Notes: generated from the sequence alone by a model not told the origin. A DNA stretch of 64,000 bases from Nymphaea colorata (GCF_008831285.2 NC_045145.1:1736001-1800000); one strand, 5' to 3'; counted from the first letter of the stretch, positions 35,490 through 48,960 are shown. Program-made: numbers and translations.

Positions 35490-36468
35490 TCCACTAGAGT
35501 GCATCATGGGCTAAAATCTATCACTATTACTATATGTTGACGATATCATTCTTACAGGAAATTCACATTCATTTATAATGTCATTCCTCGTCACCGTCAA
35601 ACAACAATTTGCTATGAATGATCTGGGTGATCTGAATTACTTCTTGGGAATTCAAGTTGCAAGAACTTCCAATGGCTTGTTTATTAATCCGTCTAGATAT
35701 GCTCAAGGCATTATTTCTAGAGCACAAATGCAGCAATGTAAAATAGTGAGCGCACCTATTACTATTTGTTCCAAATCTCCTGAGGAAATTGATCCTCCTT
35801 ATTCCAATGCTACTACATATTAAAGCCTTGTAGGTGCACTTCAATACTTGACCCTTACATGGCCAGATCTCTCCTATACAGTAAATTTTGCATGTCAATT
35901 CATGCATGCCCCAACGATGAAGCATTTTCAAATCTAGAAACACATTATACGATATGTTTCAGGCTCGTCTCAATAAATCCCAAGATTTGACACTCCGAGC
36001 GTACTTTGATGCAGACTGGGTGGGCTGTCCAGATACACGCCGATTGACTTCAGAATACTACACATTTCTTGGTTCAAATTGTATATCCAGGAGCTCTAAG
36101 AAACAACCGACTGTTGCTTGCTCGTCCTGTGAAGCTGAATACCGGGCCCTCGCCGGAGCTGCTGCTGAAATTAAATGGCTTACCTTTATTTTACAAGATC
36201 TCGGTGTCTACTTCTCCAAAGCTCCAATTCTATTGAGTGACAACATTTGGGCACTACGTACCACTATGAAAACAGTCTTTCATTCACATATGAAACATTT
36301 TGGAACTCGATTATCATTTTGTTCGTGAACAAGTTGCACTGGGAAATATGAATACTCAATTCGTCACAACCAAAGCTCAGCTTGTAGATCTTTTTACCAA
36401 ATCATTGTCTCAGCAACGATTCAGTATCTTTGCTTACATATGCAACCTTCCCTTCGATTGAGGGGTAA
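35490..36468 (+). mobile_element. Ty1/copia RT/RNase H fragment, copy 2
   Basis: Counterpart of 11,336-12,354. YVDD is at about 35,533 (LLYVDDIILTGN), then FAMNDLGDLNYFLGIQVARTSNG and the RNase H DADWVGCPDT, SCEAEYRALAGAAAEIKW with the catalytic Asp kept. A TAA at 35,821, a stop near 35,936 and a short deletion near 35,973 disable it. Ends EGGG-type purine run at about 36,460. Confidence 0.9.
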
Positions 36469-36960
36469 TGATAACACACCAGTTCACTCCAGAAAATCAG
36501 GTGCGTCTTCAACGGTTCATAACTCCAGGAGATCAGGCGTGGATCATAACTGCAGAAAATCAGGCGTAACTAATATGGCAGAAAATCAAATCAGCCACAA
36601 GAGTCAAGAAACTAAAACACATCTTGATAAGGCTCGAGCAATAAATCAGAATTGCAGAAAATTTAGAGCAAAGCCAATCGGACAAGCAACAAAAATGCCT
36701 CTTCACAATGATGAAAGATTTCGGGAGAATGTCAGTTTCTCCTATTCAAAACCAAGGGATAAATTCAAGCAAACAGGTTGTACGCCCATGGAAACTGATT
36801 CAAATTTGAACCAGACATAGCAATGTATAAATACTGTGCTAAGGGAACCAGATCATCATGAAATTGATGACTGAGTTGTGGAGTAGGAATTTTTCTTCCG
36901 AACCACATTAATTTCTTTTATTCATCATCTTCATCCTTCTTTCTCTTTTATAGGCTTACA
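36469..36960 (+). repeat. Copia 3' LTR, copy 2
   Basis: About 492 bp, TGATAACACACC..GGCTTACA. The TATAAATA box is at about 36,826. Partner of 12,355-12,860. Confidence 0.8.
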
Positions 36961-37894
36961 ATTAAGTTGATGCCAAAGTACTTGACAATGTTAGAGGGGC
37001 AGAATGCAGCATTTTCAAAGATCAGAAAGCAGAATCCTGCGAACTACATAAGGAGTCAAGAAGAGCAATCTTGCTCTCTGTCTACCTCTTGGGTAACACG
37101 TCTATTTTATTTTTCTTTAGTCCATGTCTTAATTGATGAAGTTTCTTCAAGAATTCGTGTGGCTTCTTTGGATTTCCTTGGCATATTTATGAATGCAAGA
37201 AAATTGGTCTCATTTCATACCCTCTTGTTGGGTTTTCCTAGGGTAAAGAGGCATGTCCTGGAGAGTTCCATTTGTTTGTTAGGAAATGGAATTAATTCCT
37301 GTTGCGACATGAAGAATTAAGAGTTTTCAGTGGAAAGGTAAGCTACTTAAATGAGTTTGCCAAGTGTAGTTTCCTGAAAGACGATTTCAGTTTTGATATT
37401 TGAGTTACTTCTTTTGTATAAAAAGTTTGTCCATTGTACAGCTGTGCCAAACACTTGAATATTGAGCTGCAACCATGGGAAGATTGTCTTTTATGGTTAT
37501 GGTATATTAAAGGTAAAATACTTAGTCATCAGTGTTTAACCACCGATCATATTCTCATGTGCAACTGATTTATTAGCAAGTAGCTTATGATGCAGTTTGC
37601 AAGTGGTTGTTTACTGTTTAAGCGATTGTGCTTTCAACGGCCAAAGACTAAAATATCACCTCTTCTTTTCTCTTTGACTTTCTCTCTCACTTTTCTCTTG
37701 GAAAAATCAAATGGTCACGTGCCTACCAATTTCTCTCTTTCTAAATCAGCATTTTTTTCATTTTTTTCCAAGAAATCAGGCTATTTTCCATTTTTTTTAA
37801 CGGCCAAAGACTAAAACATCACCTTTTTTCTCTTTGAATTTCCCTCAAACTTTTATCCTGGAAAAATCAAATGGTCAAGTACGTGCCAATTTCA

Positions 37895-37932
<38 letters not shown>

Positions 37933-40900
37933 GGAAAAAGCAGAGAGGGAAAAAGAGAATGAATCTTGAGTTCTTTTATTATGAAAATTTGATTGTATTC
38001 ATCTTTCATCTCAGCATCCTCCTTTCTATATCATAATTAAACAAAGAGAGAAAAAGGATGGTATACCAATAAGAATAACTTATGAGAATTAGTGGAAGAG
38101 CAGCGCTCCTGGTTTTCATTCATTTGGGTTTTTTTCTAAAAGCAGCCACATAGATGTGTTTGAGATGTTTTTAGAAAATGTTGAGTGTTTAGTTGTTTAA
38201 ATTAATTTATAACTTGAAAAGGCTACATATTTTTTTATTCTTATAAATCTTGATCTATTGCATTGGACGTTGGTGATTTCTTTATCTTGTAAAATTGGAA
38301 ATTCCAGACTTCGAGTGCTTATTTTACTCACTAAACAAATGGCCCTATTTTTGCGCTATAGAAGAATTTTGACAAAATATAACTATAAAATTTTTCAAAT
38401 AAAGCAAATACCTGTTAAGCAGTCGGTGGGCAAAAGAAGGGTTTCTATTAAGAAATTGAAAATGTGAAGGCACTTTTCAAAATTACAGCAAGTTATCAAC
38501 GAAGACGTGAAAATTTTCTATAATAATCCCGCCAACCGCTAAGATTCTCTAAAAAATTTGCTGCCAAAAGCAAGAAGCTGGGAAGAGAGAGAGAGAGAGC
38601 ATCAGAGCACTGACATGTAGACCTGGGCAGTGGGCCGAGCCGTCAAGGGGCACCCGGGACCCAGGCCAGCTGACACAAGCGGCGTTGCCGATTAGTAATT
38701 TTTTTTGTCGGTCTTCTTTTGAAAATTATTTTGGGAGCCTGAGATTGATTGAAAATTAGGTACTGATCGTACTTGATGTGTATGAATTTAGTTCTTTCTT
38801 GCTCTTCTTTTTCTCATTCTCAATCGACTGATTGAGTTGATAAGCCTAGTAGTTGTTTCTTGCTTGATCTTTTTCGAGAAACTCTGTTGAAGAATGTTTG
38901 GGATTTCTAGGTCCGTTGGGCTTCAGGTGACTAGATTTGTGGAAGACCATTCAGGATGCCCATGGATTGGATGTATTCATGATTGTTTTGTTCCTTCTTA
39001 TTCTCATTTCTTGGACATGAAAATTTTTTTTCCAACTTCGTCTGTTTTGGTGTGTAACTCTGGTATTTCTGGTTGGATTGTTGGTTTCAGTGATAGAGTT
39101 GCTGGAAGATTGTTTAGTGTGTGATGCATTAGAATTTTCAAATTCTCCTTTGGATTCACACTCTTGAATTCGTTGATGTTGTCTGTTTTTGTTATAGATT
39201 TGTGTGTTGTTTGTGCCATCTTCCATGGATTGATCACTCAATTTGTTCAGGAGAGGACCGTTTTGTTTGACAATCTTCTTAGTGCTGGCTAATATCTGCA
39301 ACTTTCCTCTCTCTCTCTCTCTCTCTGAAATTTCTCCCAGCTCACCTTGATGATTATTTAGTGCCTTATCTCACTTTACAAATAACTTAGTGGGCAAGAA
39401 TGTGAAAATTACAAAATGCCAAGAAAGCAACATTTTTAGATAGATGAAGGCAGAAACCTGGGAAATACTTAAGGAGTCAAGAAGAGCAGTCTTGCTCTCC
39501 ATCTTACTCAATGTAAACCTTCTCTATGTTTATTTTTCTTTAGTTCTTGTCATAATTGAAGTTTTTTCAAGAATTCGTATGGCATCTGTGGGTTTTCCTT
39601 GGCATTTTATGAACTTTATAAAATTTGTCTAATTGCTAACCCTCTTTTTGGTTTTCCTTAGTGCAAAAAAGGGTGTTTAGGACATTTATTTGTTATGAAA
39701 TAGAATTAATTCTTGTTGAGACTTGAAGTATTAGGAGTTTTCAGTGGATAGGTAAGCTACTTAAATGTATTTGCTGAAATGCCGGTTCCTGAATTCAGTT
39801 TTGATATTTGAGTTATTACTTTACTATAAAACGTGTTTCAATCGTACAACTGTGGCAAATAATTGAATATTGAGCTGCAATCAAGGGTAAACTGTTCTTT
39901 ATGGTTATGGTATGTTAAATGCAAATACTTGGTCACCAGTGTTTAAACAAACACAATGTTCTCTTGTGGCAAATGATTTATTATCTAATAGCTTATGATG
40001 CGGTCACTTTCTTTTTGTTGTCATCATTTTCAACGAATGTGTGAGCAATACCATTTTATGATGGCATTGCAAGTGGGTGTTTACTGTTTTGGCAAAATAT
40101 AACTATAATGTTTTTTCAAAATAAAGTAAGTACCTGTTATGCACATAACAACTTTTGATCCTTCCATGACTCACATCGATTAGGACCATCTAATATCACA
40201 ATAGGCCAGTCCTCTTTGTAGTTGAAAGGTTAACTTCTTTCTTGAAATGGTTGATCCCTCCCTGCAATTGTTGAGCATGCAAAAACCATTTTGAATTCTA
40301 ATTAGATTGTTACTTTCTTGTTTCTATTATGAAATCAAGATCACAATTTTTACCACATCTACGTCTTGATACGACGTTCCAACAACCAAATAGATACACC
40401 CTTTGCCTGACCAAGGAAAAAACCATTGTTCAAGGCATCTTATGGGGGTTTTCCTTTTCACATATGAGGGACTCTGGTCATTTCACATTTACAACATTAG
40501 TTCCCACTTACTCCCCTGCCCTTTCCTAGCCGCTCTTCTCCATGGACCTCTCTTTCCCGCCCCATCTGGTGGGCACCATGGCCAGCTGCTCCTCCCATCG
40601 GCCGGAGTCGTACTTGCTCCACTGATCGACCATGCGCTGAGTTGGAACAGCCAAGTTCGCCATCAACTTAAGGGCCAGTCAAAATAGTTTGCCAAAAAAA
40701 TGGTACCGAATTGGTCAATCTCCATGAGAATTGAAAAGGAATGAATATTAAAAGTAATTGGAAAATGATAATATAAAACAATAATTGCACTATTTAGAAT
40801 GAAGTAATTTTCATCTCACATGTATATATATATTTTTTCTATTTTGTAATTTTTTTAATTAAGAGAAGTGTGTTCCTCCTAGATGCACCCACAATCATTA

Positions 40901-41360
40901 ATTTTGGTCTTCTTATTTTCAATCATTGCTTAGTACTAAATTGTAGCATCAAAATGACAAACAAGGGGCTTGGCCCGGCCCAGTTAAATTTTAATCAAAA
41001 AAATATATAAGAAAAATATTATATATATCCATTTATTTATTTAAAATTAATTAAAAATTGTCGAGCCTGGCCAAGCCGGGTGCCCACTTCTATCTAGACA
41101 TAATGTGTGTGCCCTTATTGCATTTTACTTCTTGATTTTGTTACATTACCTGGCGGTTGATTTCTATAATAAGTCTATGTTGTTATCCCCGCCTGTTTGA
41201 TTGTCACATCGAGATTGGGTGTTTTTGAAGCCGACGCTTTGTCAAAACAATAATTTGATCAAGACAGTATGTTACTATGTTCTCCCTTTTTCAGTACCGT
41301 AAGGAAAGCTTGAATTTTGGACGACAAAGCCTTGCTTTGAATTGCTTTTGGTGATCTTTC
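36961..41360. other. Non-coding 3' part of copy 2
   Basis: Counterpart of 12,861-17,454. It contains both units of the nested duplication (about 36,980-37,610 and 39,410-40,140), the AACGGCCAAAGACTAAAA pair, a short (CT)n(TA)n run at 37,892-37,932, a CT run at about 39,307-39,327, and the GC-rich motif pair at 40,970-41,085. No gene supported. Confidence 0.55.
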
Positions 41361-41624
41361 AGATACTGCCTATTGAAAAGTGAGCTTATTTTTATTGAAA
41401 ATAAATGTTATAAACCTTATACTTTAATACAAGAATATGTTGTTATAGCCGCAAAGTCACCTGCAAATATGATTGAACATAATATGTGGTCATTCGTTAA
41501 GGAGGTCATTCGTCTTCATTCTTCTCTTTGTGCACTATGGTATGAACCAGTATAAGTCTTATATATTTATTTTTATGCTTGAGCATGTGCATTTGAAGGC
41601 TAGTATTACTTCAAAACTCCAACA

Positions 41625-41640
41625 ATTGGTATTAAAGACA
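41625..41640 (+). other. Primer-binding site of the copia relic
   Basis: ATTGGTATTAAAGACA lies right after the LTR end CCAACA. It resembles the initiator-Met tRNA complement TGGTATCAGAGC with three differences. Confidence 0.65.
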
Positions 41641-41819
41641 AGTACTATACTCCTCTGTATCATGTACTGTTTGTTTGTTATTGAGAGAGAGGAGGGCAGA
41701 TTGTCACTGGCCATTTCGAATCTCTCTAGCTCTCGCGCTCTTGCACACTCTCTGTCTCTGCATTCCGTCTCTCTCTTATAACTACTCTTTTCTATTTTAA
41801 AAATAAAATAAGCAGGGGT

Positions 41820-42240
41820 TGCTAGCGAGGGGCTCAGTCCCATCCACCGGCAGCATCCAGCAAACCCCTCTTTAGGTATATGAGAAAGAGACATAGATGG
41901 AAGGCCATTGGGCCCTCCCTGAAGCAAATCAAAGGAGTACGGAAGCCCTTCTCTCTATCACTGATGGAAACCACCGACGAAAAAGGAGGGCATGGGTCAC
42001 CAAGCGGCAGGCCGGCCTTTTTCTTTTCCCGTCAATAGCAGTGCCTCCTTCTGGACAAGAGGGAGATAAGCAGATGAGGAACACATACCCAGGAAGCCTC
42101 GTGTCTCTTTGCCTTGCAGCAGCACCAGCAGAACAGACCCCGTCAGGGGCCTGGTCCATTGTGAAAAAGACGACAAAATGGAGAAGGGGAGGGCTTTTGC
42201 CCACCCTTCCGACAACGTAGCGGGAGTAAAGTGTATCATT
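41820..42240 (+). other. GC-rich leader segment with a 107-codon open frame
   Basis: Clearly richer in GC than the surroundings. An open frame at 41,897-42,220 (MEGHWALPEANQRSTEALL..) resembles no known family, and its other strand is also open for 114 codons. It lies between PBS and gag of the copia relic, so it is most likely leader or inserted DNA rather than a gene. Confidence 0.35.
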
Positions 42241-42730
42241 ATGTCGTGGTTTATCACCAAAGTGAGGCTGCAATGACCTCTCACACTTGCTTAGGAAAAA
42301 AAAATATAAAGGGCCTTATTATTATATTTGTTATTTCATTGTATTGATCAAGCAGGAATGGTCACGTATATCTTTTGTCACTTCCATTGCCTAATTTTGT
42401 TATTTTTTATGGCTCAAGTAATATTCTCATTTTTTATGCATCTAATTCTACTATTAAAAAGAAATTGTATTGTTGACATTAGGATATACGGAACTATACC
42501 TAACACTTCATGTGAATGAGTCTCCCTTTTAACTAATAAAAAGACAACACATGAGAAAGCAATCTTTGAAAAGTGTGAGCGATCTAATCGCCTTCGCTTG
42601 CTGCTTCTGTAGTTTAGAATTGCTAACTCCTTTGGTCCTCTTAGTCCACTTGATTCTATCATTTCCACCTGCTGAATAAGGTTCTTTCAACATCTCTTAC
42701 AACTTGCATAATGATGGATAGACATTCAAT

Positions 42731-43000
42731 GATTTGATGTCCAAGTGTGTTGAGGAAGAAGAGAGATTGAAGAGTGAGAATGTGCATAGTGCACATGTGG
42801 CTTCTCATAAAAGTCAACATAAAATTGGACCAAAGAAGAATATCATAAAGAAAAAGGCTAAAAAGTCCGCTACATGAACATCTAACCAATCTACTATCAA
42901 GCCTCAAAAAGATGTCTCTTCTATGAAGTGCTTCTTCTGTAAAAAGAAATGACATAAAAAGACAAATTGTGAAAAGTATGTGAACTGTTGGCTAGGAAAG
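42731..43000 (+). pseudogene. Copia gag C-terminus with zinc knuckle
   Basis: DLMSKCVEEEERLKSENVHS then a lysine-rich stretch, a TGA near 42,876, and a CX2CX4HX4C knuckle CFFCKKK*HKKTNCEKY whose Gly is replaced by a stop (TGA). This is the nucleic-acid-binding end of a Ty1/copia Gag. Confidence 0.8.
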
Positions 43001-43290
43001 ATAATTTATCATTAATTTCTCATGAATGTAACTTGATTAATATTCCAGTTAATAATTGGTGGGTTAATTCGGGTGACATTGTGTATATTGCCGATACCTT
43101 ACAGGCTTTTATGAACAAAAGGGAGCCAATGGAACATAAGAGAAGTACTTTCTTTGAAAACAAATGCATTCACAGGTCAAGGCCACTGGGACTTGAAGGT
43201 GATGCTAGAGAGTGGTTCTGTTTTAAACTTAAGTGGATACATTTTATGTATCATCTTATAATCGAAACCTTGTTTCTATTTTTTGACTAG
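42988..43290 (+). pseudogene. Copia protease relic
   Basis: Reads MARKDNLSLISHECNL..NNWWVNSGDIVYIADTLQAF. The copia protease site is normally WWIDSG; here the catalytic Asp codon has become Asn. The frame drifts after about residue 60. Confidence 0.7.
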
Positions 43291-43439
43291 ATAAACTTGG
43301 ATACTGTTTTAATTTGAAAATTCAAAATTATTTATTTAGAAAGATTCAATCTGGATTGGTTATACATGTTTGACTGATTAACTACGATCCATGAGTCTCT
43401 ATCTTGTGGCAATATATCAATTGGTAATAAATGTGGCAT

Positions 43440-44050
43440 GTTGAATGAAATTGTATATGTTTTGGCACTATCGCTTAGGACATATTAAGTATAAGCAGAG
43501 TAACACATACAAGAAATGTTCTAAAATGAGCAACAACAAAGTAGAAATTATTCATACAGATGTATGCACACCGTTTGCCCTATGTTATATGGGTGAAAGG
43601 TATTTTGTCACTTTTATTGACTATTACAGCTAATTTATCACTATCTTTTATTTGAGAAATTGGAAGTCTATTAAGCTTTGAAAGACTTTAAGAATGAGGA
43701 CGAAAAACAAAATGGAGAAGTAATGCAAGTGTCTGATCAGATAGAGGTAGTGAGTACTATGGATGTTTTACTGTGATGGGGTAACAGGAGGGACCTTTAG
43801 CATGTTTTCTCAAGGAAGAAGGCATTGTACCTTAGTGCACTATGTCTGCTAGTGCATATTAGAATGGTACAACTGAAAGAAGAAATGATATGCTTAAAGA
43901 AATGGTTCATCATATGTTGAATTATTCACCACTCTTTATTGGGTTGTGGAGTGAGGCTTTTAAGGATAGCTACACACAATTTGAATAATGTACCTGCTAA
44001 AGTTGATTCTAAAACTCCTTATAGTTATTGGCAGGCAGAAAGTCTCCACT
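43440..44050 (+). pseudogene. Copia integrase relic
   Basis: MFWHYRLGHI (pre-integrase zinc region) is joined by an internal deletion to VEIIHTDVC.PF..GERYFVTFID.YS. Further on, in other frames, are a SDRG.EYYG-like patch at about 43,733, YQNGTTERRN-like near 43,859-43,885 and LWSEAFK near 43,946. Many stops. Confidence 0.8.
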
Positions 44051-44525
44051 ATTATATATGCACATTTGAAATTATCCAGCAGGAGCCAAATTATATAACG
44101 CTCACATAAAGGCTTTTGACCCTATAACAATTAGTAGCTTCTTCATTGGTTATCCAAAATGGTCAAAAGGTTACATATTTTATTGTTCATGTCATTGACA
44201 ATAAGATTTGTTATTCATCTAGATTATGTGGTACACTTATAGGAGCCCAATGATTTCATTGATGATGATGATCCAATCACCTTTATGGAAACTATTGAGT
44301 GTATGCAATCTGCACGTTGTATAGAAGCCATAAAGGAAGAGTTAAACTTACTAAAACTCAAGTGTCGGACCTTGTCGCTCTATCTAAAATAGTCAAACAC
44401 ATATGATGCAAATAGGTATTTAAGACTGAAAAAACTCTAATGACAAAATTGAGAGGTACACGGCAATGATGGTTGCTAAACAGTCAAATGGATGGCATTG
44501 ACTAGATGGAGAATTGTTCTCCTAT

Positions 44526-46209
44526 TAACCGTATCTGCTTTTTCAGATATTCAAATACTTGGATTCAAACCCAGATTTTAATATGAATGAAAGAAATGTC
44601 ATATTCAAATCTGAATCCCAAATCAAATTTCAAAATTTGAATCTAATTCGAATTTGATTTTTATATTCATGTCTAAGTCTGAATCCAATTTTGGTCGATT
44701 TTCATATTGTGAGAGCACCGAATATAGGATTTTTGTTTGAAACTGAATACGAATTTGAATTCGATTGGATATTTATGTATATCTAAATGTGAATTTGATC
44801 AAATATTATTTCTTAAATCTGAACTGATCTGATTTCTGAATTAAATATTAAATTTCTTCTTCTTCTGATCTTTTCGAAACAATTCTGTCAGATATCTGAT
44901 TCAAGGCCAATATATTCATGGCATCCTTAATTGGAAGCCTCCCACCTCCAACATGTTCACCATTATAAATAGGGGACAAGCCCATTTGGGTGTGTCAAAG
45001 TGGATATGGATGTACAACAAGTCAAGCGAACTCAAGCTCAACTCAAACTCAGTGAACCTCGACTCATTTGCTAAAAGAGTCCATTTCCGGCATATAAACA
45101 AGTTCAGTTCAAGTTACATGAACTCAATAAATTTTAGGTTTCATATAATCTTTTATATATTTAAAAGCATTACCAATTATTCTTGCTCAAATTTTCTATA
45201 CCACTCCCAATGCTGAGCACTAGGAGCCTAATCTTCTAAATGCAACAATTGATTACTTATTAGTATGACTACTTTTTCTAACAGATCTTGAAATTAAACG
45301 TAATTTTCTTTCATTAGTAATAGGACCACCTTAAAATCTCTTAATATGAACTTGTCAATGTTGCCTATTGAAATTAGTATAGATTACAATCTTAGGGCAT
45401 GTTGTATCTATGCATCGGCCTCTTAAATTTGTTTATAAATGCATATTAAAAATGTTTTGGTACAATAATAGCAACCTTAGTGTTTGCTAATTGTAAACAG
45501 TAATTTTAAATGTAAACATGAAATCTCACAAAGGTAAGTAAATAGCTGCAATAAGACAACGTTGTTGATGATGAAAATGAAAATAAAAGTGACACCTAGG
45601 TAGAAAATGAAGGATTTTCTTGATTTGGGTATGGGAATTGTACCATTAATGGGGTAAATCGGCTCTAATTGATCAATATATATATGTATATCACTATGTT
45701 GAGCTTTTTCTACATTTTTCTATTTAAAAATTCTCATGAACTAACAATTAATAAAAAGACAAATTAGAAGAGGTACCAACCACAATATGTGGTTCTGTCA
45801 TCTTGGTATGACCAGCCAACCTGATTATATAGAGTGAGGAATAACTGGTCAATGTGAAAAAACAAATTAGAAGAGGTTACCAACCACAATATCGTTTTGA
45901 CTGGGATTTCGTCAGGATAAAAGTTTTTTTCTTTTTTCAAGCACACCTTTTACCTTCGCTCGTCAATCCATGCCTGAGCAAGATGATGATGACATACATA
46001 AATCACATTTTGAGCACTCAAGCGCATTTTTGGGGCTTGGAGCCTTCCTGAACGGACGTTGAAATAAAAAATTTCATTGAAGCCATCATTCATTCATATA
46101 TAGTGCATGGTATGTGATATTTTAGGACCAGAGGTGCAATTCCTGTGCCACATAGAGCCTTTGTGCTCCAGAATTACAGAAAAGGGCATAAATGAATAAA
46201 AAAAAGTTC
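44526..46209. other. AT-rich stretch between copia relic and repeat A
   Basis: Runs of GAATTTGATT/AAATCTGAAT type (44,540-44,870). A CTCAAGCTCAACTCAAACTC segment near 45,030 resembles widespread plant dispersed repeats. A 30-bp direct repeat (ACAAATTAGAAGAGG.TACC) is at about 45,760 and 45,864. No gene seen. Confidence 0.45.
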
Positions 46210-48960
46210 GTTGTTACTATCCCCAGGTGGACTCTGTTTCACTAAGGAAGAAGATAACCCCATAGTGCAGAATCTCTTCTTCAGCCAAATCTGCTACTTC
46301 TATGTCATCACGTGGGGTCAGTTGATAATGAACTCCTACAGGGTGTAGTACGAGCAACAAAAGAAAAAAGACAAAAAAGAACTGATCCAGGCATTTGCCA
46401 GATCAGCAAGAAAATGAGAAAGGGGAAAACTGATCAAAAAGGACTAAAAAAATGATGCGCCGGATTTCGCCTTAGGACACCCTCAGAGGAAGAAATGAAG
46501 AAGAAACCTGAGGAAGAGAGAGAAAGAAAAATTAATACCTATTGTTGTTGGGCTTTCACTGCTGCTGCTCAAGCTCTGGTCTGCTCACCGATCGCCACAG
46601 ATGGCTGGTGACAGTAGATGCTTCCAGCAGCTCAACATAAAATCCTCAAAAATAGAAGGGGACAAACAAGATTCAAGAGAGTGAGGAGAGATAAAATGAG
46701 AGAAGGAAATGGAAAAGAAGTCGACAAAGAGCCACTTATACCTGTTTTGGGAAATTTGACGTTGACCTGTTGTTTTGTACACAATTCCAGTGAAGACCCT
46801 TTTATTTTTTTCAATTATTAAATGCAGGACCTAATCAGGGAAGACCTTAGTTGCGTAGAGTAAAGTAAAGATGATTTGTTTATAATCCCTTATACATGCA
46901 GCTGCGGCTTGCGTTACAGATCCTGCTCCTCCATCAAAAAATTCTTCATAATGTAACAATTGCATTATAGAATGTAGCTGCATGTGTATACATCAATCAT
47001 ACAGATCTATCTCACTTACAAAAAGTTCCGTAGAAGCCGTACATTCGATTTAAAAACAGTTTAACACTTGGTTTTTTTTTTAAATTAAACCGTAAAAAAC
47101 GTAATGTATATATGTCTTCCCAGCCACTATGTGCAATCTCAATGTATTTAAATCTAAGAATCCACACCAATAATGTTTTCAATGTTTACAAAGACTGCTC
47201 CACAAATTAAATGAGAAAAATAAGAGGCAACTCCTTTTGAAACACCAAATGTCCAACTTTTCGTTCTGTTTTTCAAACAAACACTTGATCTTGTCAAAAG
47301 GATTAAAGTAATCATCCAAATGATGAAATTATCCCATCAAATTGAAAATATTATCAAGAAAATAGAATTAAAAAGGAAAAACTGCTAATTAATGGCTCCG
47401 GTACAAACTCCAAAGTTATCTATACCAAGATTGTGGGGATAAGTTTAATTAGAAAGATGTAACTCACTAATAGCTATATATATGTAAAAGGTATTCTGAA
47501 CTGACAACCAATATGAGCTATTAAGTTGAACCAAGTTGAAGAGTATGGTCTCAAAAATGTCAATGGCTGATATATATAAAAATGTATCTCTGGGTTTTTG
47601 ATGTGGCAACATGCAGGATTGATTATGGAATTCTGCCCATAAGGCGAAGATTTTTCTGGAGACATCTCAAAGATAAAAATTAAGGATGTAGAAGATATAG
47701 TTATCAGAATCATTCACAAACACCAAAACTGAGGACATTTTTCCTTTCTTAACTAAAATTAATTTTAAGACTGCTACTTGGATAAAAATAAAACAAAAGA
47801 ATTGGTCAACATGTAAAAGTAGGCCAAAGAATGAGCAAACATGTAAAACTAATCCGAAGGTGGATATTAAAACCACCCAAAAAGCGAATATAAGTTTGTA
47901 GATCATTGTATGAAAGCTGGGAACATCCTGAATGGTGACATTGAGTTCCTTTTCTTTTTGTTGGCAATGTTGTGCTTCGATTGAACATGCCATCATTTAT
48001 TGATATATATGTGCACATTTTGATAGAGGGAAAATGTAATGGTGAAAGCAACAAAATATGTTACTTTCAGGGTTGATTTCATCATTCCAACAATGTCTTT
48101 CCTCCTTAAACAAAAATGTGGCTGCATTTTCCCCAAGTGCAATGACTTGTAAGGAATGGATCTCACGAGACATATCTTTGATTCATTGGAATTGGAACTT
48201 GCTCGACGAGAGGTGCGCATCCTTATCTATACTGGTGATTTAGTGGCTGGTATATGTGTCCTACAGTGGTGATTTCGTCGCCGCTAAATCCATGTACACC
48301 AGTGATGTTTAACATTGCTTCAAGTCTTCACCGCTATAGAACTACAACGGTAGTTTTTGCCACCGTATGTCTTTCTCTAACCAGTATCGGAGACACTGAG
48401 AGCCCGCTTCAGCTGCATGCTTATCTTATCGCTCAAGTGTCCCTCCCTCTCTGTTTTATGATTAACACTTGTATCTTTTCTACAAGTTAGCTATGTTTTT
48501 GTTTTAATTTAGTTTGCTGTCAACAATATGGTAGAATTTGACTAATGTTGGATTTAACAAAGGTTGTATGTCAAATTAAACCATGTCAAGTTTAATGATT
48601 TATTTTACTTCTAACGGTTTGATGAAAAAGTTCTCGCAAGTGTGTTGCCTAAATAAATGAAAGTATTGCTTTTTTTTCATCTGCCATACTTACAAGTTAT
48701 TAAATATTTCACAAGCTTTGAAGGAAAATAGTTGGTAACAACTAAATTTATTTAGACAGTTTTATCCTTCATTTCTGATTTTGACATGAGATAATAATGC
48801 TTTTTTCTTCCTTTTCTTTTCTTTAAATTTTTGACATAATCTTTGTGGGCATTATATGCTAAAAAATATGTGTCACAACTTGTTGCTTTGCTAGTTGTCG
48901 CTTCACATAAATGAAATTGGGCAACCTTTAACATTTGACATGCACAAAAAGTGCACGGTA
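46210..48960. repeat. Repeat family 2, copy A (about 2.7 kb)
   Basis: Matches copy B (54,797-57,485) along its first 2.3 kb and copy C (60,015-60,990) along its last 0.8 kb. It contains a block rich in short motifs of the TATACTGGTGATTTAGTGGCTGG and CACCGCTATAGAACTACAACGG kind (48,225-48,375), like the subterminal repeats of CACTA-type DNA transposons. No CACTA ends or transposase were found, so the class is unproven. The minus-strand frame at 46,585-46,782 has a diverged partner at 55,310-55,498 but is not a recognised protein. Confidence 0.75.

Larger units (their letters stand above)
25581..41360. repeat. Large direct repeat, copy 2 (about 15.8 kb)
   Basis: Colinear partner of 2,066-17,454 with the same order of parts. 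It carries a private TRIM (33,825-34,282) and about 55 private bases near 40,545-40,600. It lacks about 250 bp of copy 1 near 40,660. Long microsatellites differ in length. Confidence 0.95.
41361..44525 (+). mobile_element. Ty1/copia relic with PBS, truncated in RT
   Basis: The end of a 5' LTR (..AAAACTCCAACA, ending 41,624) is followed by a PBS-like TGGTATTAAAGA at 41,627-41,638. The coding debris starts at about 42,731 and runs through gag, protease, integrase and the first part of RT (ERYTAMMVAKQSNG, FSPVS-like end near 44,525), where it stops. No 3' LTR was found, and the 5' LTR start was not located. Confidence 0.75.

Noticed and set aside
2066-41360. Reading the two 15-kb blocks as LTRs of a giant element
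   Set aside because: They contain host exons and other elements, lack PBS and polypurine tract next to them, and are far longer than any known LTR.
41897-42273. GC-rich 107-codon frame as a gene or organelle insert
   Set aside because: Both strands are open because of base composition, no family matches, and it lies in the leader of the copia relic.
46585-46782. Minus-strand frame MYKTTGQRQISQNRYKWLF.. with a partner at 55,310-55,498
   Set aside because: Similarity follows from the shared repeat; the ends differ by indels and no protein family fits.
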